Source of the DNA: JAOZTV01 sp965371805
GTDB lineage: Bacteria > Acidobacteriota > Aminicenantia > UBA2199
Direction of reading: 5' to 3'
Assembly (NCBI GenBank): GCA_965371805.1
Contig: CBDUZW010000007.1
Coordinates: 1 to 64,000, forward strand
DNA: 64,000 nt
The position numbers and the translations under genes were made by a program. This document shows positions 1 through 7,703 of the stretch, in pieces (positions within the stretch are counted from its first letter, which is position 1; each line of letters starts with the position of its first letter). The notes below the pieces were generated by a model that was not told the DNA's origin, ran no database searches, and saw only the letters and a list, made by a program, of their open reading frames with translations.

Positions 1-223
1 TATCATTTGGGTTTTTTGACGGAATCAGAGTCCAGTATGTTTCTGAACTTCAACAGGTACTCAAACCGAGCAACTTCTAGAATTCAATTTTCCAAAGAAT
101 CAGAGATGACAAGCTATAGACTTCATTAGAAAATGAAAAGGCTTATTATAGATTAATTTAAAAAACCTATATATATGGAATAAATAAAAAATTTTAATAT
201 CTATATTATATGAGAATAAGAAT
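1..223. other. Left-edge region without a recognisable gene
   Basis: A plus-strand frame is open from the window edge to a TAG at 127-129, and a minus-strand frame is open over part of the same bases. Neither reads like a protein I recognise. The 9-mer GAATCAGAG occurs twice (about 21-29 and 97-105). This may be the end of a gene lying outside the window or a dispersed intergenic repeat. From 130 to 223 the DNA is very A+T-rich and I see nothing in it. Confidence 0.3.
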
Positions 224-245
224 TTTTGTTAAGCATATAACAAAA
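224..245. promoter_or_regulatory. Inverted repeat next to the -35 of the thioredoxin-like gene
   Basis: TTTTGTTA (224-231) and TAACAAAA (238-245) form a perfect 8-bp inverted repeat with a 6-bp spacer. It ends exactly where the -35 element starts. The position would suit an activator or repressor site. A chance A+T-rich palindrome is possible. Confidence 0.4.
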
Positions 246-274
246 TTGACAGTTTTTTGCAATACTGTTAAAAT
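246..274 (+). promoter_or_regulatory. Sigma-70-type promoter of the thioredoxin-like gene
   Basis: TTGACA at 246-251, a 17-bp spacer and TAAAAT at 269-274. The -35 is the exact consensus and the -10 differs at one base. The start codon is 33 bp downstream, with an AAAGGAG ribosome site at 295-301. Confidence 0.65.
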
Positions 275-307
275 TAAACGTAAAATATATCAATAAAGGA
301 GTAAAAA

Positions 308-766
308 ATGAAATTTAAAATTTTAAGTATTTTAGTGGTTTTTTTAATAGCAGCAATCTTGCCAGTAGCATGTAATGCAGACAAAGGTCAGTCTGTAGAC
401 ACAAAAAGTCATGGGATAGTTAATTCAGACAACCCTGGTGTAGAATTAGATATTTTAAAATATCTTATAAAAGGAAAGACAAATATCGTTGATTTCTATA
501 GTGACTATTGTCCTCCATGTAGAAAAATCTCACCTTATCTATCAAAATTGGATAAAGAAAGAGAAGATATCGTAGTAATTAAAGTTAATATTAATAGACC
601 GGGAAAGAGCAGTATTGATTTTGCTTCACCTTTAGCAAAACAATATGGACTCCGTTCAATCCCACATTTCAAAATTTATGATGGAGAAGGGAAACTATTA
701 TCTGAGGGAATTGAAGCTCATCCAAAAGTTATGACTTATTTAAGAGAATTAGAAGCAAAAAAATAA
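308..766 (+). CDS. Thioredoxin-fold lipoprotein
   Basis: A 152-residue protein. Residues 1-21 form a hydrophobic signal ending before Cys22 (P-V-A-C), so it is probably a lipoprotein facing the periplasm; the lipobox is not ideal at -3. A thioredoxin domain follows, with the redox pair Cys68-Pro-Pro-Cys71 and the usual cis-proline in R-S-I-P-H-F. Thioredoxins of this kind reduce or exchange disulfides in exported proteins, or serve cytochrome maturation; the partner is unknown. The start has an AAAGGAG ribosome site 6 nt upstream and a good promoter at 246-274. It stands alone and converges on the CheZ-like gene. The fold is certain and the substrate is not. Confidence 0.85.
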   Translation: MKFKILSILVVFLIAAILPVACNADKGQSVDTKSHGIVNSDNPGVELDILKYLIKGKTNIVDFYSDYCPPCRKISPYLSKLDKEREDIVVIKVNINRPGKSSIDFASPLAKQYGLRSIPHFKIYDGEGKLLSEGIEAHPKVMTYLRELEAKK

Positions 767-780
767 TATACTATTTATGT

Positions 781-810
781 GTGAGCAGTAAATCTTTTTA
801 CTGTTCGCAC
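781..810. terminator. Stem-loop between convergent genes
   Basis: CAGTAAA (786-792) pairs with TTTACTG (797-803) around a 4-nt loop, and outer GTG/CAC (781-783/808-810) can extend the stem across an internal loop. It lies between the stops of the thioredoxin-like gene and the minus-strand cheZ-like gene. Neither side has a strong T run, so terminator function is tentative. Confidence 0.4.
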
Positions 811-836
811 ATCTACCATTTCAATTCCAGGAATTT

Positions 837-1490
837 CTATAATCCAAATTCACTCAATAAAGCATCTATAAGATCCTGTTTATTTTCAGTTTCATCATTA
901 GGATCTGATATTTTTTTGATATCATTTATGAAATTTGAGTTATTATTATCAATTTTTTCTTTAATTTTTAATAAGAACAGTACTTTATGAAGGTTATCAT
1001 AAACTTGCGATAATTTAGCTAAAATTTTCTCAAGTTTTTGTCTATTAATGTCTTCAAATTCAAGTGAAGTCATTATAGTAAAGGCGTTGTTTTGAAGGTC
1101 ATCAAGCTTATTGTTTACTACTTTCATATCTTCAGCCAGATCAACTTTACCTTCAGTTTTTTCTTTAATTGATGTGATTGTATCAGATATATCATTTGCA
1201 TTTGAAATTATAATTTCAGAGGAGTCAATGATTTTCATTACGCCTTCTTGAGTAGTCTTTGATATATGCTCCAAATGCTGAGAGATCTCCTGTACATCCT
1301 GTGTATCTCCGCTGACTTTATAGCCAACTTCTTCAATATTATTTATAATTTCTCCAAAATTTGAAGCCAGTTCAGATGCTTCATTTTTTATCTCAGAAAG
1401 GTCAATCTCACTAAATTTGCCATCTTTCATTGCTATAGACAACAAATTTATTTTTTTTAATAACCACTCTTTTCTATCTTTTGTGCTCAT
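837..1490 (-). CDS. cheZ: CheZ-family chemotaxis phosphatase
   Basis: A 217-residue, mostly helical protein. CheZ removes the phosphate from CheY-P using an Asp and a Gln four residues apart on a long helix. Here F-E-D147-I-N-R-Q151 keeps that spacing (D-L-T-G-Q in enteric CheZ) inside a long helical hairpin. The acidic and hydrophobic C-terminus (D-L-I-D-A-L-L-S-E-F-G-L) resembles the CheZ tail that binds CheY. The start has a GAGGAAAAG ribosome site and overlaps the stop of the upstream diguanylate cyclase by 4 bp (ATGA), so translation is probably coupled. No cheY, cheA or motor gene is in the window. It could act on a response regulator other than the motor CheY. Confidence 0.78.
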   Translation of the reverse strand: MSTKDRKEWLLKKINLLSIAMKDGKFSEIDLSEIKNEASELASNFGEIINNIEEVGYKVSGDTQDVQEISQHLEHISKTTQEGVMKIIDSSEIIISNANDISDTITSIKEKTEGKVDLAEDMKVVNNKLDDLQNNAFTIMTSLEFEDINRQKLEKILAKLSQVYDNLHKVLFLLKIKEKIDNNNSNFINDIKKISDPNDETENKQDLIDALLSEFGL

Positions 1491-3097
1491 CTTTTCCTCA
1501 CTCCATCTGAATTATTAACTTCTTTATAATATTGTTTTTTATCAAGATACATTTCTTTATCTGACATATCTTTTAATTTTTCATAAGAGAATTCTGTTGA
1601 GCAGGCTCCACCAATACTAAAGCGGATAGGAATTTTTCTATTCTTTAACTCAACAGTCTTCTTAAGTTGCAAATCTCTAAACATATTAACCATTATCTTT
1701 AGATGGTAATCTGGACAATTAACAAGTAAAATCACAAACTCATCTCCACCTAATCTGAAGACTGAATCATATAAACTAACATTATCCTTCAATATAGCAG
1801 CAGTTTCTTTAATCAAGAGGTCTCCTGCTTCATGCCCGTAAGCATCATTTGCCTCTTTTAAACCATTCACATCAGCCAAAATCAATGATAATGGCTGATT
1901 AAACTTTTCCGATAAAATCTTTTCCTCTTCAAATTTCTTATCCAGATAATATCTATTGAACACACCTGTAAGACCATCGATCTGTGCAACTTCTTCAAGC
2001 CTTTTCTGAAGTTTGATGTTTTCAAGGTATATACTTACCTGTGCCATAAACAGGTCTAGAATTGATTTATCAACTTCTTTTTCAGGATTAAAGAGAAATA
2101 TTTCACCAGTTACATCCTCGTTGTTTTTTATTTGTAATACAGTATACGATTCATGGATAGATGTCTTTTGCCTTATAAACTGAATTAGAGATTCCTGTTC
2201 ACTATCAGTAATCTCTGCAGAAAAGTATGCATACTCAATATTATTCCTTTCATTACATAAAATAATTGCACCTTTTTTACATCTAAATGTTTCAATTATA
2301 GACTCTGCTATTTTTTTTAAAATTGGTTCCATTTCTTTAATGAGACCTATTTGAATATTTATATCAGATAATCTCTTTAAGATATTATTCTGCTCAGCAA
2401 TCTTTAAGTTTGCATTTTCCAAATTTGTTTGTTGCTTCTTAATTTCATTAATAAGATTTATCTCTTTTGTTGTTTCAGTAAAAAGTATAAGATATTTATC
2501 ATTTATTTGAAAAATACGGGAAGTGATAAGTTTGTCTTTTGTATTAATTTTTAGTTTACTTTTTTCTATATCAATTTTAAAATTTACAAATAAACATTCC
2601 GGACAAGGAGATATTCTTTTACGATAATTATAACATTTTTTCAAATTTGCAGTTTTTGGAATATTGAATAACATTTTTAAATAATTATTTGCAAATTGGA
2701 CATTATAGTTACTATCAACGACTAGAATTCCAATTGGAATATATTGCTTGAAGATTTCATTAAATAATTGATTTGATTCTTTGAGTGGTGCAATATTCTC
2801 TTTCAATCTTTTTAAAACTTCAAATTCCGGGGATACATCTTTTAATAAATAGATCACATAATCCCCGATGTTCTCAATAACAAACAATTCCCAGGACATT
2901 TCATTAAAAGATACAAGTTTTCTACTTAAAACTATACCTTGAGCACCCCTCTGTGAAACAAGAGACATCAGTTTAGGAACACTTTCAATTCCAGGAAAAC
3001 ATAATGAAAATATTTGACTTACTGAGACAAAATGATCGCCATCCTTTTCTGTAACAGCAATGGCAAACGAACTTTTCTCAATATCAAATTCAATCAT
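1487..3097 (-). CDS. PAS-GAF-GGDEF diguanylate cyclase
   Basis: Predicted to make cyclic di-GMP. From the ATG at 3097 it has 536 residues. An N-terminal segment without a recognisable domain is followed by a PAS domain (around I-P-I-G-I-L-V-V-D-S) with a Cys-rich segment (R-I-S-P-C-P-E-C), a coiled coil, a GAF-like domain and a C-terminal GGDEF domain. The active-site motif G-G-D-E-F is intact at about 450-454, near D-G-L-T-G-V-F-N-R. No EAL domain is present. A TTG start at 3166 would add 23 mostly hydrophobic residues. I prefer 3097 because the protein reads naturally from there, although no ribosome site is obvious at either start. It lies between truA and cheZ on one strand and overlaps cheZ by 4 bp. 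Confidence 0.88.
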   Translation of the reverse strand: MIEFDIEKSSFAIAVTEKDGDHFVSVSQIFSLCFPGIESVPKLMSLVSQRGAQGIVLSRKLVSFNEMSWELFVIENIGDYVIYLLKDVSPEFEVLKRLKENIAPLKESNQLFNEIFKQYIPIGILVVDSNYNVQFANNYLKMLFNIPKTANLKKCYNYRKRISPCPECLFVNFKIDIEKSKLKINTKDKLITSRIFQINDKYLILFTETTKEINLINEIKKQQTNLENANLKIAEQNNILKRLSDINIQIGLIKEMEPILKKIAESIIETFRCKKGAIILCNERNNIEYAYFSAEITDSEQESLIQFIRQKTSIHESYTVLQIKNNEDVTGEIFLFNPEKEVDKSILDLFMAQVSIYLENIKLQKRLEEVAQIDGLTGVFNRYYLDKKFEEEKILSEKFNQPLSLILADVNGLKEANDAYGHEAGDLLIKETAAILKDNVSLYDSVFRLGGDEFVILLVNCPDYHLKIMVNMFRDLQLKKTVELKNRKIPIRFSIGGACSTEFSYEKLKDMSDKEMYLDKKQYYKEVNNSDGVRKR

Positions 3098-3189
3098 TAT
3101 GAATATGTTACAGGTATTTCTTCCGAAAAGCAATATTTCAATAAAAAAAAGCTTATATAAAAGCAATGAGAATAGAATAATACCCTATT

Positions 3190-3960
3190 CTATTTGATTA
3201 TCTCATTTTTATTATCAATAGGATTATATTTCACTTCAAAAAGGGTTAACCCTTTAGATTTTGCAGTAATTCCGGCTTTTCTTCTATCTTTTGCTTCGAA
3301 GATCCCTGGAATATCACTATTAGACATTTGTCCTCTTCCCACATCGATAATTGTTCCTATCATATTTCTTACCATATACCTGAGAAAACTCTTACCTTTA
3401 ACGGTGAACTGTATATTTTTATTTTTAACCTTCATAGAAAATTCAGTAATAGTCCTTAATCTATTTTTTTTAGGTTCATCAGAAGTAAAAGAACTAAAAT
3501 CTTTTGTCCCAATAAAATATTTTGTAGCTTTCCTCATATTATTCAAATTTAAGGGATAAGTAATATGTGTTGCGAATCTATTTTCAAAAGGAGAATGGAC
3601 TTCACCAATATATATATTATAAAGATATGTTTTACTACTGGCATTATACCTTGCATTAAAGCTTACATCTACTTTTTCGCATTCAACAATCCTGATATCT
3701 AAAGGTAAAATTGAGTTGAATGCTTTTCTCAGGGATTGAGGTTCTATATTTATTGGGATATGAAAATTGGAAGTATGCCCCATCGAATGAACCCCTGCAT
3801 CTGTCCTACTGCTTCCAGTGATCAAGACCTTCCTTTTGGCGATTATAATTAATGCCCGTACTAATTCACCTTGAATAGTTTTTATTTTTTCAGTTTGATA
3901 CTGCCAACCTTTATAATTGGTTCCATCAAATTGAGTTATGATTTTATAATTATTCTTCAA
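3190..3960 (-). CDS. truA: tRNA pseudouridine(38-40) synthase TruA
   Basis: 256 residues, normal for the family. TruA isomerises uridines 38-40 in the anticodon arm of tRNA in the cytoplasm. The catalytic motif S-S-R-T-D54-A-G-V-H-S supplies the nucleophilic aspartate, the N-terminal F-D-G-T-N-Y-K-G-W-Q-Y-Q is typical, and the second-half motif F-L-R-Y-M-V-R-N-M is present. The predicted start is TTG at 3960; the upstream frame meets a stop within seven codons and offers no ATG. The diguanylate cyclase starts shortly downstream on the same strand (up to 93 bp, depending on its start), so the two may be co-transcribed. Confidence 0.95.
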   Translation of the reverse strand: MKNNYKIITQFDGTNYKGWQYQTEKIKTIQGELVRALIIIAKRKVLITGSSRTDAGVHSMGHTSNFHIPINIEPQSLRKAFNSILPLDIRIVECEKVDVSFNARYNASSKTYLYNIYIGEVHSPFENRFATHITYPLNLNNMRKATKYFIGTKDFSSFTSDEPKKNRLRTITEFSMKVKNKNIQFTVKGKSFLRYMVRNMIGTIIDVGRGQMSNSDIPGIFEAKDRRKAGITAKSKGLTLFEVKYNPIDNKNEIIK

Positions 3961-4140
3961 AACAATATCTACTTCTATTCATTTCAAAATTTTAAGAATT
4001 AAATCATTTTCAGATATAATTCTCCCGATGATTTCAGTATTCAAAATTGGTAGAAAAATACTACTAATTATTCTTACTCTTTTACTGTATAGATTGAAGG
4101 TACTTCCCATACTTGACAGGATCAGCCCCTATGAAAAACA

Positions 4141-4320
4141 TTAAACCTTTTCAGATTTTATACAAGATGTACAAACTCTTAATGCTACTGTTTTTCCATC
4201 CTTTGTTGTCTTTACCTTTTGTAGGTTAGGCAACCATCTTCTTTTAGTCGCTTTATGGGAATGACTCACATTATTTCCTGATATAGGTTTTTTACCGCAA
4301 ATTTCACATACTCTTGCCAT
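4141..4320 (-). CDS. rpmB: 50S ribosomal protein L28
   Basis: 59 residues. The N-terminus M-A-R-V-C-E-I-C-G-K-K-P and the segment N-N-V-S-H-S-H-K-A-T-K-R are diagnostic of bacterial L28. Two CxxC pairs (C-E-I-C and C-T-S-C) suggest the zinc-binding C+ form. An upstream in-frame start exists, but the ATG at 4320 has a clean AGGAG ribosome site (4327-4331 on the plus strand) and gives the family N-terminus. It is a single gene divergent from glpK, with its own predicted promoter at 4361-4389. Confidence 0.95.
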   Translation of the reverse strand: MARVCEICGKKPISGNNVSHSHKATKRRWLPNLQKVKTTKDGKTVALRVCTSCIKSEKV

Positions 4321-4360
4321 TTTTTTCTCCTGAATGATACACACTAAATAATAATCGCTT

Positions 4361-4389
4361 ATTCTAAATGATTTTTCACTAAAAATCAA
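4361..4389 (-). promoter_or_regulatory. Predicted promoter of rpmB
   Basis: Reading the minus strand: TTGATT (4389-4384), a 17-bp spacer, TAGAAT (4366-4361). The ATG lies 40 bp downstream. Both hexamers are imperfect but the spacing is ideal. Confidence 0.45.
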
Positions 4390-4526
4390 TATCAGTTGAA
4401 ATCTAATATTGATTTTTAATAATATTTCATATATAAATAGGAGTTGTGATATTAATAATTGTTTCTAATTTTTAAGTTTTAAGTTTCAAATGCAAATTTA
4501 ATAGGACTATATATAGTGAGGTAATA

Positions 4527-6020
4527 GTGAAAAATGATAAACAATTCGTTCTTGCATTAGATCAGGGAACTACAAGTTCAAGAGCAGTTTTATTCGATAA
4601 AAGAGGTGATATCAAAGGTATTGCACAAAAAGAATTTAAACAGATCTACCCAAAAAGCGGTTGGGTAGAACACGATCCCATGGAAATATGGGGAACTCAG
4701 GTTGGTGTGATCAGAGAAGTTATGGAGACAGCATCTGTTATGGCAGATGAAATTGCAACAATAGGAATTACAAATCAACGGGAGACGACTGTAGTATGGG
4801 ATAAAAAGACTGGAAAGCCAATATATAATGCAATCGTCTGGCAATGCAGAAGAACAACTGAAATTTGCAATAAACTAAAGCAGGATACAACCTTTGATCA
4901 ATACATAAAAACCAATACCGGACTTGTTATAGATGCATATTTTTCAGGTACAAAAATAAAATGGATATTGGATAATGTATCTGGTGCAAGGAAAAAAGCA
5001 AAAAATGGAGATTTACTATTTGGAACAATAGATACTTGGCTAATGTGGAATCTGTCAGGAGGAAAGATCCATAAAACAGATTATTCAAATGCCTCGAGAA
5101 CAATGTTATACAATATTAGAGATCTTCATTGGGATAAGACAATATTGAATATACTTGAGATACCTGAATCAATGTTACCTGAAGTCAGACCTTCTATGGA
5201 CAATTATGGATGCACTGACCCAAGGATCTTTGGTAATACTCAAATACCAATTTCTGGAGACCTGGGTGATCAACAAGCTGCACTTTTCGGGCAGGCATGT
5301 TTCGATCCTGGAACGGTTAAAAATACTTATGGAACAGGTTGTTTTATCTTAATGAATACAGGAGACAAAATTGTCTCTTCAAAAAACGGTTTGATCACGA
5401 CTATAGCATGGGGAATAGATGGGAAGGTAAACTATGCGTTAGAAGGCAGTATCTTTATTGCTGGTGCCGCAATACAATGGCTTAGAGATGAACTTAAAAT
5501 AATAAGAAATGCAGATGAAACAGAAAAACATGCACTTGAAGTCACAGATACAGGTGGCGTATATGTTGTTCCTGCATTTGCAGGGCTGGGTGCTCCCTAC
5601 TGGAATATGGAGGCAAGAGGAATAATAACCGGACTCTCAAGGGGAAGTAATAAAAATCATATAATCAGAGCAACTTTAGAGTCTATCGCCTTTCAAACGA
5701 GAGATATACTCGAAGCAATGAAGAGTGATTCCAGCATAAAATTAAAATCATTAAAGGTTGATGGTGGCGCTTCAGCAAATAATTTTCTTATGCAGTTTCA
5801 ATCAGATATTTTGCAGTTAAAGGTAGAGCGTCCAGAAATAATCGAAACTACTGCACTTGGAGCTGCATATATTGCGGGCCTTGGAGTTGGATTCTGGAAA
5901 AACAAAAATGTTATTTTAAAGAACAGAAGAATAAACAGAATATTTAATCCGAAAATGAAAAATAAAGAGAGTAATGAGCATTATGCCGGATGGGAAAAAG
6001 CTGTAACAAGAAGTTTATAG
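4527..6020 (+). CDS. glpK: Glycerol kinase
   Basis: 497 residues, the usual length. It phosphorylates glycerol to sn-glycerol 3-phosphate, feeding glycolysis and phospholipid synthesis. The FGGY-family N-terminus L-A-L-D-Q-G-T-T-S-S-R (phosphate-binding) and the motifs W-V-E-H-D-P, G-D-L-G-D-Q-Q-A-A-L-F-G and K-V-D-G-G-A-S-A-N-N match GlpK. The start is GTG at 4527 with GTGAGG just upstream; the nearby ATG at 4533 is out of frame. dut follows 17 bp after the stop. No glpF or glpD gene is next to it. Confidence 0.96.
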   Translation: MKNDKQFVLALDQGTTSSRAVLFDKRGDIKGIAQKEFKQIYPKSGWVEHDPMEIWGTQVGVIREVMETASVMADEIATIGITNQRETTVVWDKKTGKPIYNAIVWQCRRTTEICNKLKQDTTFDQYIKTNTGLVIDAYFSGTKIKWILDNVSGARKKAKNGDLLFGTIDTWLMWNLSGGKIHKTDYSNASRTMLYNIRDLHWDKTILNILEIPESMLPEVRPSMDNYGCTDPRIFGNTQIPISGDLGDQQAALFGQACFDPGTVKNTYGTGCFILMNTGDKIVSSKNGLITTIAWGIDGKVNYALEGSIFIAGAAIQWLRDELKIIRNADETEKHALEVTDTGGVYVVPAFAGLGAPYWNMEARGIITGLSRGSNKNHIIRATLESIAFQTRDILEAMKSDSSIKLKSLKVDGGASANNFLMQFQSDILQLKVERPEIIETTALGAAYIAGLGVGFWKNKNVILKNRRINRIFNPKMKNKESNEHYAGWEKAVTRSL

Positions 6021-6037
6021 GAATAGGTGAATATAAG

Positions 6038-6466
6038 ATGAATCTGAAAGTAAAAAAAACAAATAATGAAGCCAAACTACCAGAGTATGCTCATCAGGAT
6101 GATGCAGGAATGGATATTTTTTCAATTGAGACCAAAACAATCGATCCGGGAGAGAGTTCCTTAATTAAGACTGGTATTTCAATAGAATTACCGGAAGACA
6201 CAGAAGCTCAGATAAGACCAAGAAGTGGCCTTGCGCTAAAGTATCAAATAACTCTCCTGAATTCTCCCGGAACAATTGATGCCGGTTATAGAGGCGAAAT
6301 CGGAGTAATAGTTATTAATCATAGTAAAAAGCAGTTCCTGGTCACAAAGCATATGAAGATAGCTCAAATGATAATAAAACCCGTTCTGAATGTATCAATA
6401 GTCGAAGTAGATAAACTAAATCCATCTAAAAGAGGTAATGGTGGTTTCGGCTCTACTGGACTCTAA
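6038..6466 (+). CDS. dut: Deoxyuridine 5'-triphosphate nucleotidohydrolase (dUTPase)
   Basis: 142 residues. It hydrolyses dUTP to dUMP and pyrophosphate, keeping uracil out of DNA and supplying dUMP for dTMP synthesis. All five trimeric dUTPase motifs are visible: D-A-G-M-D-I, P-R-S-G-L-A, G-T-I-D-A-G-Y-R-G-E, the A-Q-M-I region, and C-terminal R-G-N-G-G-F-G-S-T-G. I chose the ATG at 6038 because it gives the family N-terminus and has AGGTGA upstream. An in-frame start overlapping glpK would add a non-conserved extension. Probably co-transcribed with glpK. Confidence 0.96.
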   Translation: MNLKVKKTNNEAKLPEYAHQDDAGMDIFSIETKTIDPGESSLIKTGISIELPEDTEAQIRPRSGLALKYQITLLNSPGTIDAGYRGEIGVIVINHSKKQFLVTKHMKIAQMIIKPVLNVSIVEVDKLNPSKRGNGGFGSTGL

Positions 6467-6520
6467 TAGATTAAACCAAAATACCTCATTCTACCACGCT
6501 CTGATTTAAATTGAACAGAA

Positions 6521-6751
6521 TTGTTTTTTTATACCTCTTTCATTTATACCATCAATTCTACTACTCAATGGATGTCAAGGTTTCCGGACATACCAGTAGA
6601 AAAGAGTAAATATGGCATTTTTTCAGAGCTATCTTTTTTATTAAAGTATAAGCATGATTTTGATGCTTTTATTAATACTTTCTTACTCAGTTCAGACACT
6701 AATAGTGTTCAGGATAGTCCAATTGAAAATTTAAAAAAACATTTCAAATAA
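6521..6751 (+). CDS. Possible small hypothetical protein
   Basis: A 76-codon frame from a TTG; an internal ATG at 6572 would give 59 residues starting M-S-R-F-P-D-I-P. No convincing ribosome site precedes either start and I recognise no family. It fills most of the 304-bp gap between dut and murB, which otherwise shows nothing. The codons look moderately protein-like. It may be a gene remnant or chance. Confidence 0.25.
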   Translation: MFFYTSFIYTINSTTQWMSRFPDIPVEKSKYGIFSELSFLLKYKHDFDAFINTFLLSSDTNSVQDSPIENLKKHFK

Positions 6752-6770
6752 TTATAGCCCTTCCAGGATA

Positions 6771-7703
6771 TCAAACCTTTTTTCCATCAGGAAGAATATA
6801 TATAACTTCCCTTTCTAGCTTTATACCTGTTTTTTTTTGAGTCTGTTCTATTACAATCTTCTCTACATTTTGAATATCATTAAAATTCGCATTATTTGTA
6901 TTGATAATGAAATTAGAATGCAAATCTGATATCTTTATATTTGGAAAAACTTTTCCTTTTAATCCAGACTCTTCAATCAATTTCCCAGCTGAAACTTTGT
7001 TACCATTAATAATTGGGTTTTTAAAAAAACATCCTGCAGTTTTTGCCTGATAACTTGGATGCTTTGTCCCTCTTTTTTTTAATATTTCTGATATTCTAGA
7101 CGCTACCTCATCATTTGAACATTTCTTTACTATAAGACTCAAACTTAAAATTGTATTATTCCCATATTTAAAAGCTGAATTTCTATATTGGAAATCAAAA
7201 CGGTCTAATCCAATAACCAGAACCCCCTTTTTTGAAAAATATACTTCTGCTTCCTTAATTACCCCAGACATCGATTTGCCAAAAGCTCCAGCATTAACAG
7301 CAGCAGCTCCCCCAATTGTCCCTGGAATGCCTGCAAGAAACGCCAATCCACAAAAACCATTATTTTTACACCAATCTAAAACAAATTTATTTGGAACCCC
7401 TGAAGCAACTGATATTTCTGAGTGTCCTTTAATTTCTATTACATTTGTTCTATTAATAATCACAAATAATTCAGGTGTATTGTCTGAAAACAAGACATTG
7501 CTACCACCACCAATAACTATATATTTGGTATTTTCCTTTTCCAGAATAATAATTAAATTTTCCAGGTCTTTTTTTTTTTTTACTATAAGGATGCCTCTAA
7601 CTTTTCCGCCAATTCCAATTGTTAAAAATGATTTGATATCATAATTTTCATAGTATTCTATATCATTAGATATCAAATATTCAAAAATAGTATCTTTATT
7701 CAT
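6771..7703 (-). CDS. murB: UDP-N-acetylenolpyruvoylglucosamine reductase MurB
   Basis: 310 residues. It reduces the enolpyruvyl group of UDP-GlcNAc-enolpyruvate to UDP-MurNAc in peptidoglycan synthesis, using FAD and NADPH. FAD-binding motifs V-I-G-G-G-S-N-V-L and A-G-I-P-G-T-I-G-G-A are present. The proton-donor segment reads A-G-C-F-F-K-N-P, with Cys where the E. coli enzyme has Ser229; I regard this as a tolerable substitution. The start overlaps the stop of the upstream lipoprotein gene by 4 bp (ATGA), so it is the last gene of the unit response regulator, lipoprotein, murB. It is apart from a mur/fts cluster. Confidence 0.96.
   Translation of the reverse strand: MNKDTIFEYLISNDIEYYENYDIKSFLTIGIGGKVRGILIVKKKKDLENLIIILEKENTKYIVIGGGSNVLFSDNTPELFVIINRTNVIEIKGHSEISVASGVPNKFVLDWCKNNGFCGLAFLAGIPGTIGGAAAVNAGAFGKSMSGVIKEAEVYFSKKGVLVIGLDRFDFQYRNSAFKYGNNTILSLSLIVKKCSNDEVASRISEILKKRGTKHPSYQAKTAGCFFKNPIINGNKVSAGKLIEESGLKGKVFPNIKISDLHSNFIINTNNANFNDIQNVEKIVIEQTQKKTGIKLEREVIYILPDGKKV

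Noticed and set aside
1..129. A plus-strand frame open from the left edge, and short minus-strand frames over the same DNA, taken as an end of a gene.
   Set aside because: The peptide is not recognisable and no second copy of the sequence was seen in the window. It could be a dispersed repeat, but that needs a genome search.
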